Source: Zea mays
Lineage: Eukaryota; Streptophyta; Magnoliopsida; Poales; Poaceae
Assembly: GCF_902167145.1 (NCBI RefSeq)
Contig: NC_050101.1
Span: 113,117,789 to 113,181,788 of the forward strand
Length of the DNA: 64,000 bases
Direction: 5' to 3'
The first letter of the stretch is position 1. Every line of letters starts with the position of its first letter. The translations under genes were made by a program, and so were the position numbers. A model generated the notes under the pieces. The model ran no database searches. It saw only the letters and a list, made by a program, of their open reading frames with translations, and was not told where the DNA came from. Shown piece by piece: positions 42,618 to 53,097 of this stretch.

Positions 42618-44186
42618 TCTCTACTATACTTAAAGCACCAGTTTCAACGGTCGTCCTACGTCATATTTTTACAAATAACCCCTCACATCTATCTCAAATT
42701 AACCCTGCATCCCTCTATGCACACAACCTCCATATTCGGCCCGTTAGATAGTCGGGTGGTCAAATTAGCGTAAAATATTAAAAAAATGGTGCATGCAAAT
42801 AACCTCCATGCCCGGCCCGTTAGCAAGTCGGGTGGTTAAATTAGCGTAAAATATTTAAAAAATGGTGCAGGAGGTGAGGTTCGAACCCAAGCCCTAATAG
42901 AAGAAAGGCAGAAGACACTGAGTGAAGTCGTCTAACCAGCAGGACCTATGTAAAATTGTTTTTAATATTGAATATAAATTGTACATATGTATATACGAGT
43001 TTTGTAAAATAAAAAATATATAATCGTTTCGGGCTGGATCAGCACTACGAGCCGAGGCTATAGACCAAACACGACACAACGATCGTGTCGGGTTGGCCCA
43101 GGCACTATTAAATGGGTCATGCCCTAGACCAGCCCGCCAGACACGACCAATTTGGCTATTTATACCTCCGTACGATAATGATAGTACTCGCCTCAGTTGT
43201 CGCCACCTCGTTCGTCATCCTGCTTCTTTTCTCTCCCCCCTCATGCCTCCGCCTTCGTGCCACGCATTTTCGGCAGAGGACGTGAGAGCAGGTGCCTCCT
43301 CCTCGTATTCGTCCGACACCAGCCCTGATACCGACCCGCGCAGTGCTACTGCACGTCCAAGAGGGTGTTTCACAGCATGCACGCGCCATCGTTTTCATCA
43401 TCGTCGAAAGGCTCGTTCGTCTTCCCGGCCTTTTCCCCTGTTCTTCCTCCCTAACCTGTTGCCCCTGCCCACGGTCGCAACCACGAGCCGACCAACGCTC
43501 GTTGACGCGGGTACGGGTGAGTCGGTCTTGCTCCTGGCTTTTCTTCGTGCGTGTCGCCAAGGAGAACATGATGGTGCCTGCCACGCTTAGGTTATCTTAG
43601 AGATGACGAGTCCAGATCTGAGATTGGACAACCAAAACCTATAGCGCGGCTGTAGTCGGCATCTGCTACAGAGTTGGTGGTGGTGTTGTGTCGCCTCGGC
43701 GGATCCAAGGCTGGAAGGCACTCGCATTCTCTCGCCCTTTTCAGACTGACGCCTAGTGCGGGTGCCTCTCGGTTTGGAGCTGCTCTAGCTGGGCTTTTTT
43801 CTCCGCTTGCATGCTCTCGCCCTGTATGTATCTAGCGGTATACTACCTATGACGCCTCCAGATGTCCATATCTTCATCGTGTCCTTCTCCTACAACGAAC
43901 ATGTATGACTGCCTCTTCCCTTCCCTTCCTGGTCTACGAAACCTGGGAAGTGGGGGGAGGCGAGGGATGGGGTCCCTGATTTGCTGCCTATGGTACCCAT
44001 TCGATGGCTTGGCATCGCCTATCTACATGGCCTTTCCTTTACCACGATGTCGACTCGCTTAGTCAAATCAAAAAAAATTATGCAGAGAGCAGAGACAATC
44101 AATAAAAAAAATCTTGAGATCTTTTTGGTGGATAGTTTACGTGGGTATTGTTGTGAGCCGTCGCAACACATGAGCAACCGACTAGT
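42618..44186 (+). mobile_element. Helitron 2 (1.57 kb, non-autonomous)
   Basis: 5' TCTCTACTATACTTAAAGC; 3' region GAGCCGTCGCAACACATGAG then CAACCGACTAGT (end 44186), followed by T. The 3' hairpin is decayed. The base before the 5' end is G rather than the expected A. The GC-rich interior (43093-43600) has ORFs on both strands, but no gene is recognised. Confidence 0.55.
42725..42866 (+). repeat. Direct ~75-bp duplication in Helitron 2
   Basis: Two copies of CCTCCAT(A/G)..CGGCCCGTTAG.(T/A)AGTCGGGTGGT followed by AAATTAGCGTAAAATATT and AAAAAATGGTGCA lie side by side. Confidence 0.75.
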
Positions 44187-44451
44187 TAGAAATAAAATAT
44201 GAGCTAATATAATGTATTGATGTATATTTGGTTGGTTCGACTTGTTGAATGCGACGTCCTTTAGACTCGACTTAAATTAAGATGTCATAATATGTTATTT
44301 GAGAATACCCTTCTTCCAAACTCCTGTATAACACCCAAAACTCTAATTTAAAATTAAAGTAAAAATATCTCCTAAGATTTATTTAAATTGAGTGACTTTT
44401 ATATAGATTATACTTTAAAAGATTATTTTCTTAAAGTAAATATTTTGTTTC
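44187..44451. other. Solo LTR Y segment between Helitron 2 and element B
   Basis: AT-rich, no gene. The last five bases GTTTC (44447-44451) form the left target duplication of element B. Confidence 0.5.
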
Positions 44452-45116
44452 TGTTGGTGACTTGTTCTCAAATGCTATGAGTTAAGAACAAGGCAACACA
44501 AAATGTTAATGGTTAAAGTCCTTCGTCCTTCGAAGCATTATTTCTCTTAGGATATAATGATCTTTAGACGAAGGTTATGAAGGACGCAACTTCATCATCG
44601 CAGTATATATTAAAATAAGAAGCATATTAAACATGAGAAATAATATGAATAATCATATGACATCATTTATATATATTTATTATTTCATTATGAATAAACG
44701 TGAAAAGTATTGAATTACATTTGTACCTTCGGCTTGACAGAAGGCAAAAGTCCAAGTGTGACGCACGAGTGAATACAAGTCAGCATGAATAGTACGATGT
44801 TACTGTTCATCTATTTATAGCACAGGACGCAGCCTGTGTAAAATTACATTCATGAACTTCAGGTTTACTATTGACTTAAGGACAATCTATCGAGGACTAG
44901 ATAGCCTTTTCCTCTTTAAGTCGGTTCCTTTTTCTGCTACTGAGCCAAAGCTTCCTTGCGCGTAGCTTTGGAGCTGGTTCAACCTTCGCCCCGACCATGC
45001 TTTTCATATTGTGTACAGCTTCATTCTGAGTCCGAAGGTTCCTGTACATATATTACACTTGGGAAACATTGTTAATCATGTTTTTGAGGACCTTCGGAAG
45101 ACGAAGGCCCCCAATA
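44452..45116 (-). mobile_element. Left LTR of element B (3' LTR in element sense)
   Basis: Starts TGTTGGTGAC, ends CCCCCAATA. Carries TATTTATA on plus (44812-44819) and TATATAAA on minus (44666-44673). Confidence 0.88.
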
Positions 45117-45270
45117 GTAGCCCCTCGCAGTATTAATTTGTTATAACAATGAATTTAGACTGTGACGTGAACGAAGGCCTTAAGCCGAAGGTCCGAAAAA
45201 ACACCTTCCCTTTGCTAGAATAGCAATAGTCAATGACAAACGAGGTCCACCAAGTTGCAAAGCACTGGGC

Positions 45271-45278
45271 ATATAAAT
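45271..45278 (+). promoter_or_regulatory. TATA box for the element B antisense ORF
   Basis: GGGCATATAAATATG lies between the LTR and the aORF ATG, 160 bp upstream of it, in aORF orientation. A short leader follows. Confidence 0.5.
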
Positions 45279-45430
45279 ATGAACCATAGCGGCGACATTT
45301 GATACGCCATTCCTGCCATTTGCGTTATTTTCTCAATCTTTTAGCTTTTGCTCATTAGCTCTTGCCTGATTTTTGAGTTTTTAGAGCTTCGGTTTAAAGA
45401 CACGTTCGCTCTAAATTTGAAAAGAAGAAG

Positions 45431-48400
45431 ATGAGTGGAGAGAAGAAGATGACTGAAGAGAAGAAAACGACCAGGGAGACGAAGCTGTATGAAGAGAAAA
45501 AAGTTGCAGATCCTTTCATTGCTGGATTTATTGAGTCCATGGAAAAAACAAATACAGAGAAAATTACTAAGGAGATTATGGAGGGTTTATCCGAAGATTC
45601 TGATGAAAGTGATAGTTATGACGTGGAAAGTGAAGATGAAGACTCTGAGGATCGGCCGTGGCGCCCAAGCCATACTATCTTCGGAAAATCGACTATCAAG
45701 CATAGTCATATTGATGCCATGAGGGGGAGATATTTTCGCAACATGTCTATTGTCAGAGTTGGAGGAGACAGTACTGGCCATGCTCCGGAGGAAAATGAAG
45801 TTGTTATATACCAAAGCTTCTTAAAGGCAGGTCTTCGGTTCCCGCTGAGCAAGTTTGTGGTTGAAGTGTTAAAGAAATACCAGATCTTCTTTCATCAGAT
45901 TACCCCCGAAGCTATAATTAGGATGAAGATTTTTGCCTGGGCTGTAAGGAGTCAGGGGCTAGAGCCAAGCGCGAAGTGCTTCTGCAGCATGCACGAGCTT
46001 TTATATGAGACGAAGGCCACTGGCAAAGAACAGTACCACAACAACTTCAGTTGTTATGAATTTATTGCTCGCCCCAATGCAAGCCACCCAGTGCCAACAT
46101 TCCGGAAAAGGTGGCCTGGGGCCTGGATGGAGGAGTGATTTTACGTTAAAAGTGATTTAAAGGCAAGGGAAGACATCAAAGAAATCATTCAGCGCCCCAT
46201 CTGGTCTCGCTTCGGCCTCCGAAGGCCGAAGATGGAAATTGATAGCAATGTTGAAGCATGTCAGAAGGCCTTTAGTACTGTGTGTGCCTTCATTGGCACG
46301 AGGGATTTGATTCAAGAGCATATAGCCTTCAGGGTATGACCACTTGTGGAGAGTTGGGATATGCCGAAGGAGACCACCGCCGATTCCAGTGAGGGTGGTC
46401 TGGTCCGATTGAAGTATACCTTCAGATTTAGGGAGAAGTTTGATGAGCCAGATGATGACTGGCTGAAGTGTATTAAAGCTACCAGTGATGAGCTACTCGG
46501 GGCATACTCTAAGGCCAAAGATAATGCTTCGTCCGCAGCTTTCGGGGGCCGGGGCAAGAAAAGATTGAACAGGGTATTTGATGTGATTGGCTTCGTACAC
46601 CCTGATTACCACTATCCGCTATGAGGGCAAGGGAAAAAGAGAAAGTCTGCCGCTTCGGCCACCCCAGCTAAGCCGAAGAGCAAAAAGGTGAAGGTTCTGA
46701 CCCACCGGCCGCGTTATATTGAACCGGCCGTAGTAACTAAATTTGGCAAAGGGACCTCTTCAGCTGCCGAAGCAAAACAAACTGCTCCAATTGTGCAGAG
46801 CGCTGAAGAGCCGACTGTAGTGTCGAAGGTGCCTACAGTCGGGCCAACCAAAGCTAAAGATGATAAGGCTGAAGAGCCACAGGTGGAAAAAGTGCCAGAA
46901 ATCCTGAGCCCACCGGCAGAGGCAGATTTGCCGAAGATGCATAAAGCTCCTGTTGCAGCCCCCAAGAGGAGGAGGATGGCCAGCATACTAGACGATGTTA
47001 TAGAGACTACAAAGGCCTTGAGTCCTGCTCCTAAGAAGATTGCCGCAGCTACGAAAGTTCAGGCCGAAGCCGAAGCTGGGCCATCAGTGCCCAACGAGAC
47101 GAAGCATGCCACGCCTGAGGACAAGACAGCAGGGCTGATTGTACCAGAAAAGACCGAAGCTCCTGCTCCCGATGCTCCGAGCTAAGATGTTGACTACATT
47201 ATTCGACATGCTTTGGGTAAGAAATTATCCCAGGAAGAAATACTAGAAGCCAGACACTACGCCCAAAGACTAAAATATCCGAAGGGGCCTTAGTGTTCAA
47301 TGGCAGTAACAAAGATGATTTCCTATACTGTCTCCCAGACAACAAAGAAATATCTGTTTGCCGGGAGATAGCTAAAAGTATAGGATTTTCGAAGCTGGAA
47401 GATGGCCTTTCGGTTATGTCGAAGGAAGATCTTGCTGATAGCCTCGCGTACAACAGTTTAAAGGTATGAAAGTTAACTTTGAAGTTGGAAAATGAAATAT
47501 GTTAATGCCATGCTCAATTTTTTCTTCTTCTTTGCAGGGCTTAATTCTTAGTAACGCCTTGAGGGCACAGAAGAGCGCCGAAGATGAAAGCTGTACAATG
47601 GCTCTTAACAACCTTCGGTCTGAGGTGATTGAACTGAGAAACAAATGTCTAGAGAAAGACAAAATTTAAATTTCGTTGGTGAACAAAGTAAAGGAAGACG
47701 AGGCTAATTACAAAGCTCAGGCCAAAGCCCAGAAAACCGAAATTGAAGATCTTCGGAGACAGCTGGTCGAAGCTAAAGAGAACTGCACGCTCGCACATGC
47801 TAATCAAGAAATTAGTGGATATTGGAAAAATAAGCTAGAGAAAAATGTTGAAGAACTTCACGAATCCAAGGAAAGGTGCTTTGAGAAATCCTTGGATTGC
47901 GTGAAGAAATTAAAAACTAGCTTAGCCTAAGTGGGCGCCTATTCTGCTGAAGAAAACTTCATACAAGGCGACCCCGAAGGCGTTGTTGAATGGATAAGTG
48001 GAGAAGCTGAAGCCTTCGAGGAAATTTTAAGTGATCGCGGGGATATTTGCGTGTTTTCCGGTGCGCGGGGAATCTCGGCTATTCTGGAGAAGGCCGGCTG
48101 TGATCACGTTAAGGCCATAGCCTAGGCCGAAGCTACCTTCTCCGTAAATGATACGAAGGATCCTTTACCCGAAGCAACTTTAATGGGCGGGAAATTTTAT
48201 AATGATGTCTGAGTGAACGGTGGCCGAGACCTGGCCCACGAGATTATAAAAAAGAGTGAAAAAGACACCCACGACGCCCAGGCAGAAGCAAAGCGAGCTG
48301 AAGAAGCTGCAGAATGCGAAAGGCGTATAGGTATTATATCTTGATTATTTAGCTTCAGTACTTGCTTTGTGGCTTCGAACTAATCTGTTTACCTACTTTA

Positions 48401-48556
48401 GCTGAACTATCCCCGCCACCGAAGCCATATGATCCCCTAGCTGATCCAGAGATGAAGGAATCATTGGACATCATAAGCATGGCTAAATCCATTATTGACG
48501 AAGTCGTCGATAAATTACTGAACGAAGTTGCGGAGAAAGTCCTTAGGGAGGAATAG
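45431..48556 (+). pseudogene. Antisense aORF of element B with transposase_28-like domain, decayed
   Basis: ATG at 45431. An acidic N-terminus (SEDEDSED) is followed by a domain resembling Pfam PF04195 ('putative gypsy-type transposon'): VVIYQSFLKAGLRFPLSKFV, EVLKKYQIFFHQITPEAIIR. Then come a Pro/Ala/Lys-rich linker with a basic KPKSKKVKV patch, a coiled coil and a C-terminal helix. Inferred introns: 47464-47537 and 48331-48401. In-frame TGA codons at 46136, 46337 and 46622, a TAA at 47183, a frameshift near 47285, and stops at about 47666 and 47928 break it. The homologous portion in element A (1-1700) is open. The gene is probably dead here, but it preserves the N-terminal domain not visible in A. 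Confidence 0.78.
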
Positions 48557-49014
48557 GTTTTATTGTAAAAACATTTTGAAAAGCTTGATATGTAGAACAA
48601 ATGAAGGAAGATTATACTTCTTTTGTAACAAAACTATGTAACGTTTGAAGTATGTAAAATTGAATCAAATATGTAAATTATTGTAATTTATTTCTTTGCG
48701 ATGCATGAAATTTACACACATACCGTTTTTGAGCCTTCGGCAAAAAACACCTTCCCTTCTTTTCATGCTTCGTAAAGAAAGAGATCCAATCTTATGACAA
48801 GGCTGATAAAACTGTACTTCCCGAAGCTTACTTCGTGCCTTAGCACATTTTCAATTTGACGAAGCATTTGCCGAAGATTGGCTTCGTATTCGATTCTTGT
48901 GCCGTTAATGCGATATGATGTATGATGTAATGTTATGCGAAATGATGTGATGATATGATGCAAAATGATGAAGATGTCAAAGACACACACCCAGACGCCC
49001 ACAATGGAACACAC

Positions 49015-49405
49015 AAGCTCTGCATCCCCTTAGGAACGACTTTTGAGCTTCTTCACCTTCTATTTCGGTGATATAAGTTCTGCATCCCCTTAGGAACGTC
49101 TTTTGAACTTGTTCGCCTTCTATTTCGGCGGTATAAGTTCTGCATCCTCTTAGGAACGACTTTTGAACTTCTTCGCCTTATATTTCGGTGGTATTTGGCT
49201 CTGCATTCCCTTTGGAACGACTTTTGAGCAGAAAACTTACGCTACGCTCCATTAGGAACGACTTTATGTAGCTTCGTCAATTTTGGCTCTGCATTCCCTT
49301 AGGAACGACTTTTGAGCAAAAAACTTACGCTGCGCTCCCTTAGGAACGACTTTTTGTAGCTTCGTCAATTTTGGCTCTGCATTCCTTTAGGAACGACTTT
49401 CGAGC
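49015..49405 (+). repeat. CTCTGCATCCCCTTAGGAACGAC tandem repeats in element B
   Basis: About eight units of (C/A)TCTGCAT(C/T)CC(C/T)TTAGGAACG(A/T)C with spacers containing TTCGCCTTCTATTTCGG or GCTTCGTCAATTTTGG. Some units read TACGCT(A/G)CGCTCC instead. Same family as element A 2484-2757. Confidence 0.85.
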
Positions 49406-49549
49406 TTCGTAAATCTGTGAAGGATATATATTTCATTCTGGTACAGGCAGAATTATTACAACAAATTAAAACTAAGTTTTCATTGCTTGTTCCTTATACA
49501 AAAGCAAAATGGCATAGAAAATAAAAGTATTTTAGAAGTAGGATATTGC

Positions 49550-51072
49550 TCAGTATATGTGCTTTGATTCTGGTACAGTGCTGTTGACTGTACGAGCTTC
49601 AGACTCCTCCCTGAAGTCACGTTGCTGTTGGGGATGCTGGCGCCCTTCTGGCTGCTGGTTTCGGGTGTAAGTGGGTTTCAATGGTGGTGGCGGTGGGAGC
49701 TGAGGCCAGGAAGCTTGTGAATGGCTTGCCGAAGCGACAGAAGCTGCAGGTTGGTTGCCCACATATTCTGGAATGTAGGGAGAATGGCACAAAGCAGTAT
49801 GTAGGACCTGCTTCGGCTGATTCTGCCAGGTTTCTGCTTCATCGATCTCTTTTTGCTTTTGAATGGTAATCTGACATGTTCTTATCGTGTGGCCCTTGTC
49901 TTCACCATAGAATAAGCAATAGATTTTTCTGGGCTGATCCCGATATCTACCTCCGAAGCCCATGCCACCTCTGCCCCTTGGAGCTGGTGGCCTGAAGGAG
50001 CTTAGCTGCTGTCCTGAAGACTGTGAGCTGTGCTATGGCCTCTGAAACTGGCCTCCTTTGTCATCGTTCTGAGTGGAGCTGTGCATTGATTTGATATGCC
50101 TAGGGTGGATTCTTCCTTCAAAGCCCCTAGTCATCTCAGAAAACCTATAAGCTTCCTCCCTTCTTTGGCGGAAGTCATTGTCAGCCCGGATGTACTCATC
50201 CATTTTCTGAAGCAGTTTCTCCAAATTTGGGGGGGTTTCCTGGCGAAGTATTGAGCCGTAGGCCCTGGTCGAAGACCTTTGATCATAGCCTCAATGACGA
50301 TTTCATTGGGCACTGTAGGCGCTTGTGCTCTGAGACGTAAGAACCTTCGGACATACGCCTGAAGGTACTCCTCATGGTCTTGTGTGCACTAGAACAAGGC
50401 CTGAGCAGTGACTGGCTTCGTCTGAAACTCTTGAAAACTGGTGACCAGCATGTCCTTAAGCTTCTGCCATGACGTGATTGTCCCTAGCTAGAGAGAAGAG
50501 TACCATGTCTGGGCTACACTTCAGACTGCCATGACGAAGGACTTTGCCATGACTGCGGTATTGCCCCCGTACGAAGATATAGTTGCTTCGTAGCTCATCA
50601 GAAACTGCTTCGGGTCTGAGTGCCCATCATACATGGGGAGCTGAGGTGGCTTGTATGATGGGGGCGATGGGGTGGCCTGCAGTTCTACTGATAGAGGAGA
50701 AGCATCATCAAAAGTAAAATTTCCATGATGAAAATCATCATACCAATCATCATCATTGTAGGAATTGTCTTGACGAAGCTCTCTTTGTGGAGGTCTTCGG
50801 TCCTGGTCATCTTGAGTAAGATGACATATTTCTTCAGCAGCTTCATCGATCTTCTTCTGTAGATCAGAAAGACGAAGCATCTTCTCTCTCTTCCTTTCAA
50901 CCTGCTGATGGATAGCTTCGAGATCCCTTATCTCTTGGTCTAGCTCCTCTTCCTGGGGTGTTGGACTTGTAGCCTTCCTTTTTTGAGTTCGAGCTTCGCG
51001 CAGTGTGTCCTGGTTGACGTCTAGTGGCTGCAGTGCAGCCCCTAGCCCTGAAGAAGTTTTCTTCGGCGGCAT
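49550..51072 (-). pseudogene. Gag of element B, decayed
   Basis: ATG at 51072 (MPPKKTSSG...). A coiled-coil N-terminus (QQVERKREKMLRLSDLQKKI) is followed by the gag core (LPMYDGHSDPKQFLMSYEAT, EYLQAYVRRFLRLRAQAPTV, EAMIKGLRPGPTAQYFARKP) and a finger-like CLFYGEDKGHTIRTC, where CxxC would normally have a second Cys/His. Stops interrupt at about 50521, 50490, 50391 and 50035, and a frameshift lies in the run of Gs near 50232. The last frame ends at 49550. No protease follows. Confidence 0.82.
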
Positions 51073-51113
51073 GACGAAGGTCATGACTTGCCGAAGGTGG
51101 TCGATTGAGTTCA

Positions 51114-51130
51114 CCGGAGGTGGGCGCCAA
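51114..51130 (-). other. Primer-binding site of element B
   Basis: Minus strand TTGGCGCCCACCTCCGG, identical to element A 6904-6920, directly next to the LTR. Confidence 0.78.
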
Positions 51131-51797
51131 TGTTGGGGACTTGTTCTCAAATGCTATGAGTTAAGAATAAGGCAACACAAAATGTTAATGGTTAAAGTTC
51201 TTCGTCCTTCGAAGCATTATTTCCCTTAGGATATAATGATCTTCAGACGAAGGTTATGAAGGACGCACCTTCATCATCGCAGTATATATTAAAAGAAGAA
51301 GCATATGAAACTTGAGAAATAACATGAATAATCATATGACATCATTTATATATCTTTATTATTTCATTATGAATAAACATGAACAATATTGAATTACATT
51401 TGTACCTTCGGCTTGACAGAAGGCAAAAGTCCAAGCGTGACGCACGAGTGAATACAAGTCAGCGTGAACAGTATGGTGTTACTGTTCATCTATTTATAGG
51501 CACAGGACGCAGCCTGTGTAAAATTACATTCATGGCCTTCAGGTTTACTATTGACTTAAGGACAATCTATCGAGGACTAGATAGTCTTTTTCTCTTTAAG
51601 TCGGTTCCTTTTTTCTGCTACTGAGCCGAAGCTTCCTTGCGCGTAGCTTCGGAGCTGATTCAACCTTCGTCCCGACCATGCTTTTCATATTGTGTACAGC
51701 TTCATTCCGAGTCCGAAGGTTCCTGTACATATATTACACTTGGGAAACATTGTTAATCATGTTTTTGAGGACCTTCGAAAGACGAAGGCCCCCAACA
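51131..51797 (-). mobile_element. Right LTR of element B (5' LTR in element sense)
   Basis: TGTTGGGGAC to CCCCCAACA. TATATAAA on minus (51345-51352) fits a sense promoter. TATTTATA on plus (51491-51498) points the other way. Confidence 0.9.
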
Positions 51798-51802
51798 GTT
51801 TA

Positions 51803-52820
51803 TACAATACATGCTCAATTATTGCCTGTGTGAATTTGAATTTAGGGTACCCTTGAATTTATATTTAAAATTTTGCATTTGGATTTAAACTCTTTCCTAA
51901 AATTTCAAAAAGTATTTTTTGTATTTTCTCTAGTTTGTGTGCCGATCTCCTGACCCAGTCATTAGAACTGTCTTCCTCGAGTTCGATCAGAACTTGTTCT
52001 GTGTAAGCACTATGTCCTAACGAGAATCACAACCGCTGACGAATAGGGCCCATTCATGAGAGTCGTCTCTTACCTAGAATCCCGTGTGATGAATATGTTT
52101 CGTAAGTTTCAGGACCCAATAAACTTTATCACCATCGTCCTTAATACATGCATATTAATAACAATACTAAATATAATAATATATAAAATACTACAAATAA
52201 ATACTTAGTACATATTATTATTATTTTTAAATATGATTAATTATATATTAGAGCCATGCATGTCACGTGTGAAGACTTTGGAATTTCCATCCGAACTATG
52301 CATATCATTTGGTCGGTAAAATTTTTGTGTCTAATGCAATATCCAAATTGATCTCTAAATAATAGCCTATATGTTGCATTGTTTTTTTAACCAAACACAA
52401 TTAGACCATGCATGAGCTGCTCCGAACGTGATCTCGTATTTATCGTATTTATCTGTTGGGTGGATAAGATCAGGAACGAGCTAGATGTAATCCTGCGGTT
52501 AGAATCATTGTCTCCTATCTCTACTGCCTATAAAAACGAGGCCGCCAACTAACAAGGAACACGCATGCCCACGTATATCAGCATGTAGCAGCCGCCCTAG
52601 CCGCGCAAAGGAAGCGAGAAGCATGCAGCCCTCTGCCATTGTGCCGTTCAACTAGGAGCAGATCACGCAGGGGTAGGAGTGAGCACACCACACGATCAAT
52701 ACACATCCCATCTAGATGGCGTTCGCTAAATTAACGGAAAAGCGAGGTTGCGATCCAATTGAAGAAGTACATGTAATCTCGAGTCTTATTCAAGTTATAT
52801 CATTAATCACTTTTCTGTAC
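51803..52820. other. Solo LTR Y body
   Basis: AT-rich LTR sequence with no recognised gene. Confidence 0.5.
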
Positions 52821-52830
52821 CTAATAATAT

Positions 52831-53087
52831 GAGAACATATCTAATGTACATGGAAGATTGGTGCACATGGTGCACATATTAAATCATCATCACTCATTTT
52901 AGATCTAACGTCTCTAATTGTTTGGTATATTTTGCTGAGAACACCCTCCAATGTTGTGGTGTGTAGTGGTGGAAGGTGTTATTTGTAAATTGAATGATCA
53001 ATTAGAGACGTTAGATCTAAAATGAGTGATGATGATTTAATATGTGTACCATGTGCACCAATCTTTCATGTGCACCAGATATGTCCC
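52831..53087. mobile_element. Mutator-type MITE with 9-bp target duplication
   Basis: Two long inverted arms: GGAAGATTGGTGCACATGG and ATCATCATCACTCATTTTAG at the left pair with their complements at the right. The MITE is flanked by TAATAATAT on both sides (52822-52830 and 53089-53097). Nine-bp duplications are typical of Mutator-like elements. Confidence 0.75.
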
Positions 53088-53097
53088 CTAATAATAT

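Larger units (their letters stand above)
44452..51797 (-). mobile_element. Element B: gag-only Tat-lineage Ty3/gypsy retrotransposon, 7346 bp
   Basis: LTRs 44452-45116 (665 bp) and 51131-51797 (667 bp) with TGTTGG...CCAACA ends (the left copy ends CCAATA). Flanks GTTTC and GTTTA (51798-51802) match at four of five bases. Sense is minus: primer site 51114-51130, decayed gag 51072-49550, tandem repeats 49015-49405, antisense aORF on plus 45431-48556. No protease, RT, RNase H or integrase is present. It shares LTR ends, primer site, repeats and aORF with element A. Confidence 0.9.

Noticed and set aside
43093..43600. Possible captured gene in Helitron 2
   Set aside because: Frames on both strands are Ser/Pro/Arg-rich and I recognise no family; left as unassigned.
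44325..44451. TGTATAACACCC as the start of a second LTR
   Set aside because: Its upstream flank (ACTCC) does not match the flank after 54264 (CTATA), whereas the start at 41951 does.
49015..49405. CRISPR-like regular repeats
   Set aside because: Plant retrotransposon context, irregular unit length and conserved spacers; not a CRISPR array.
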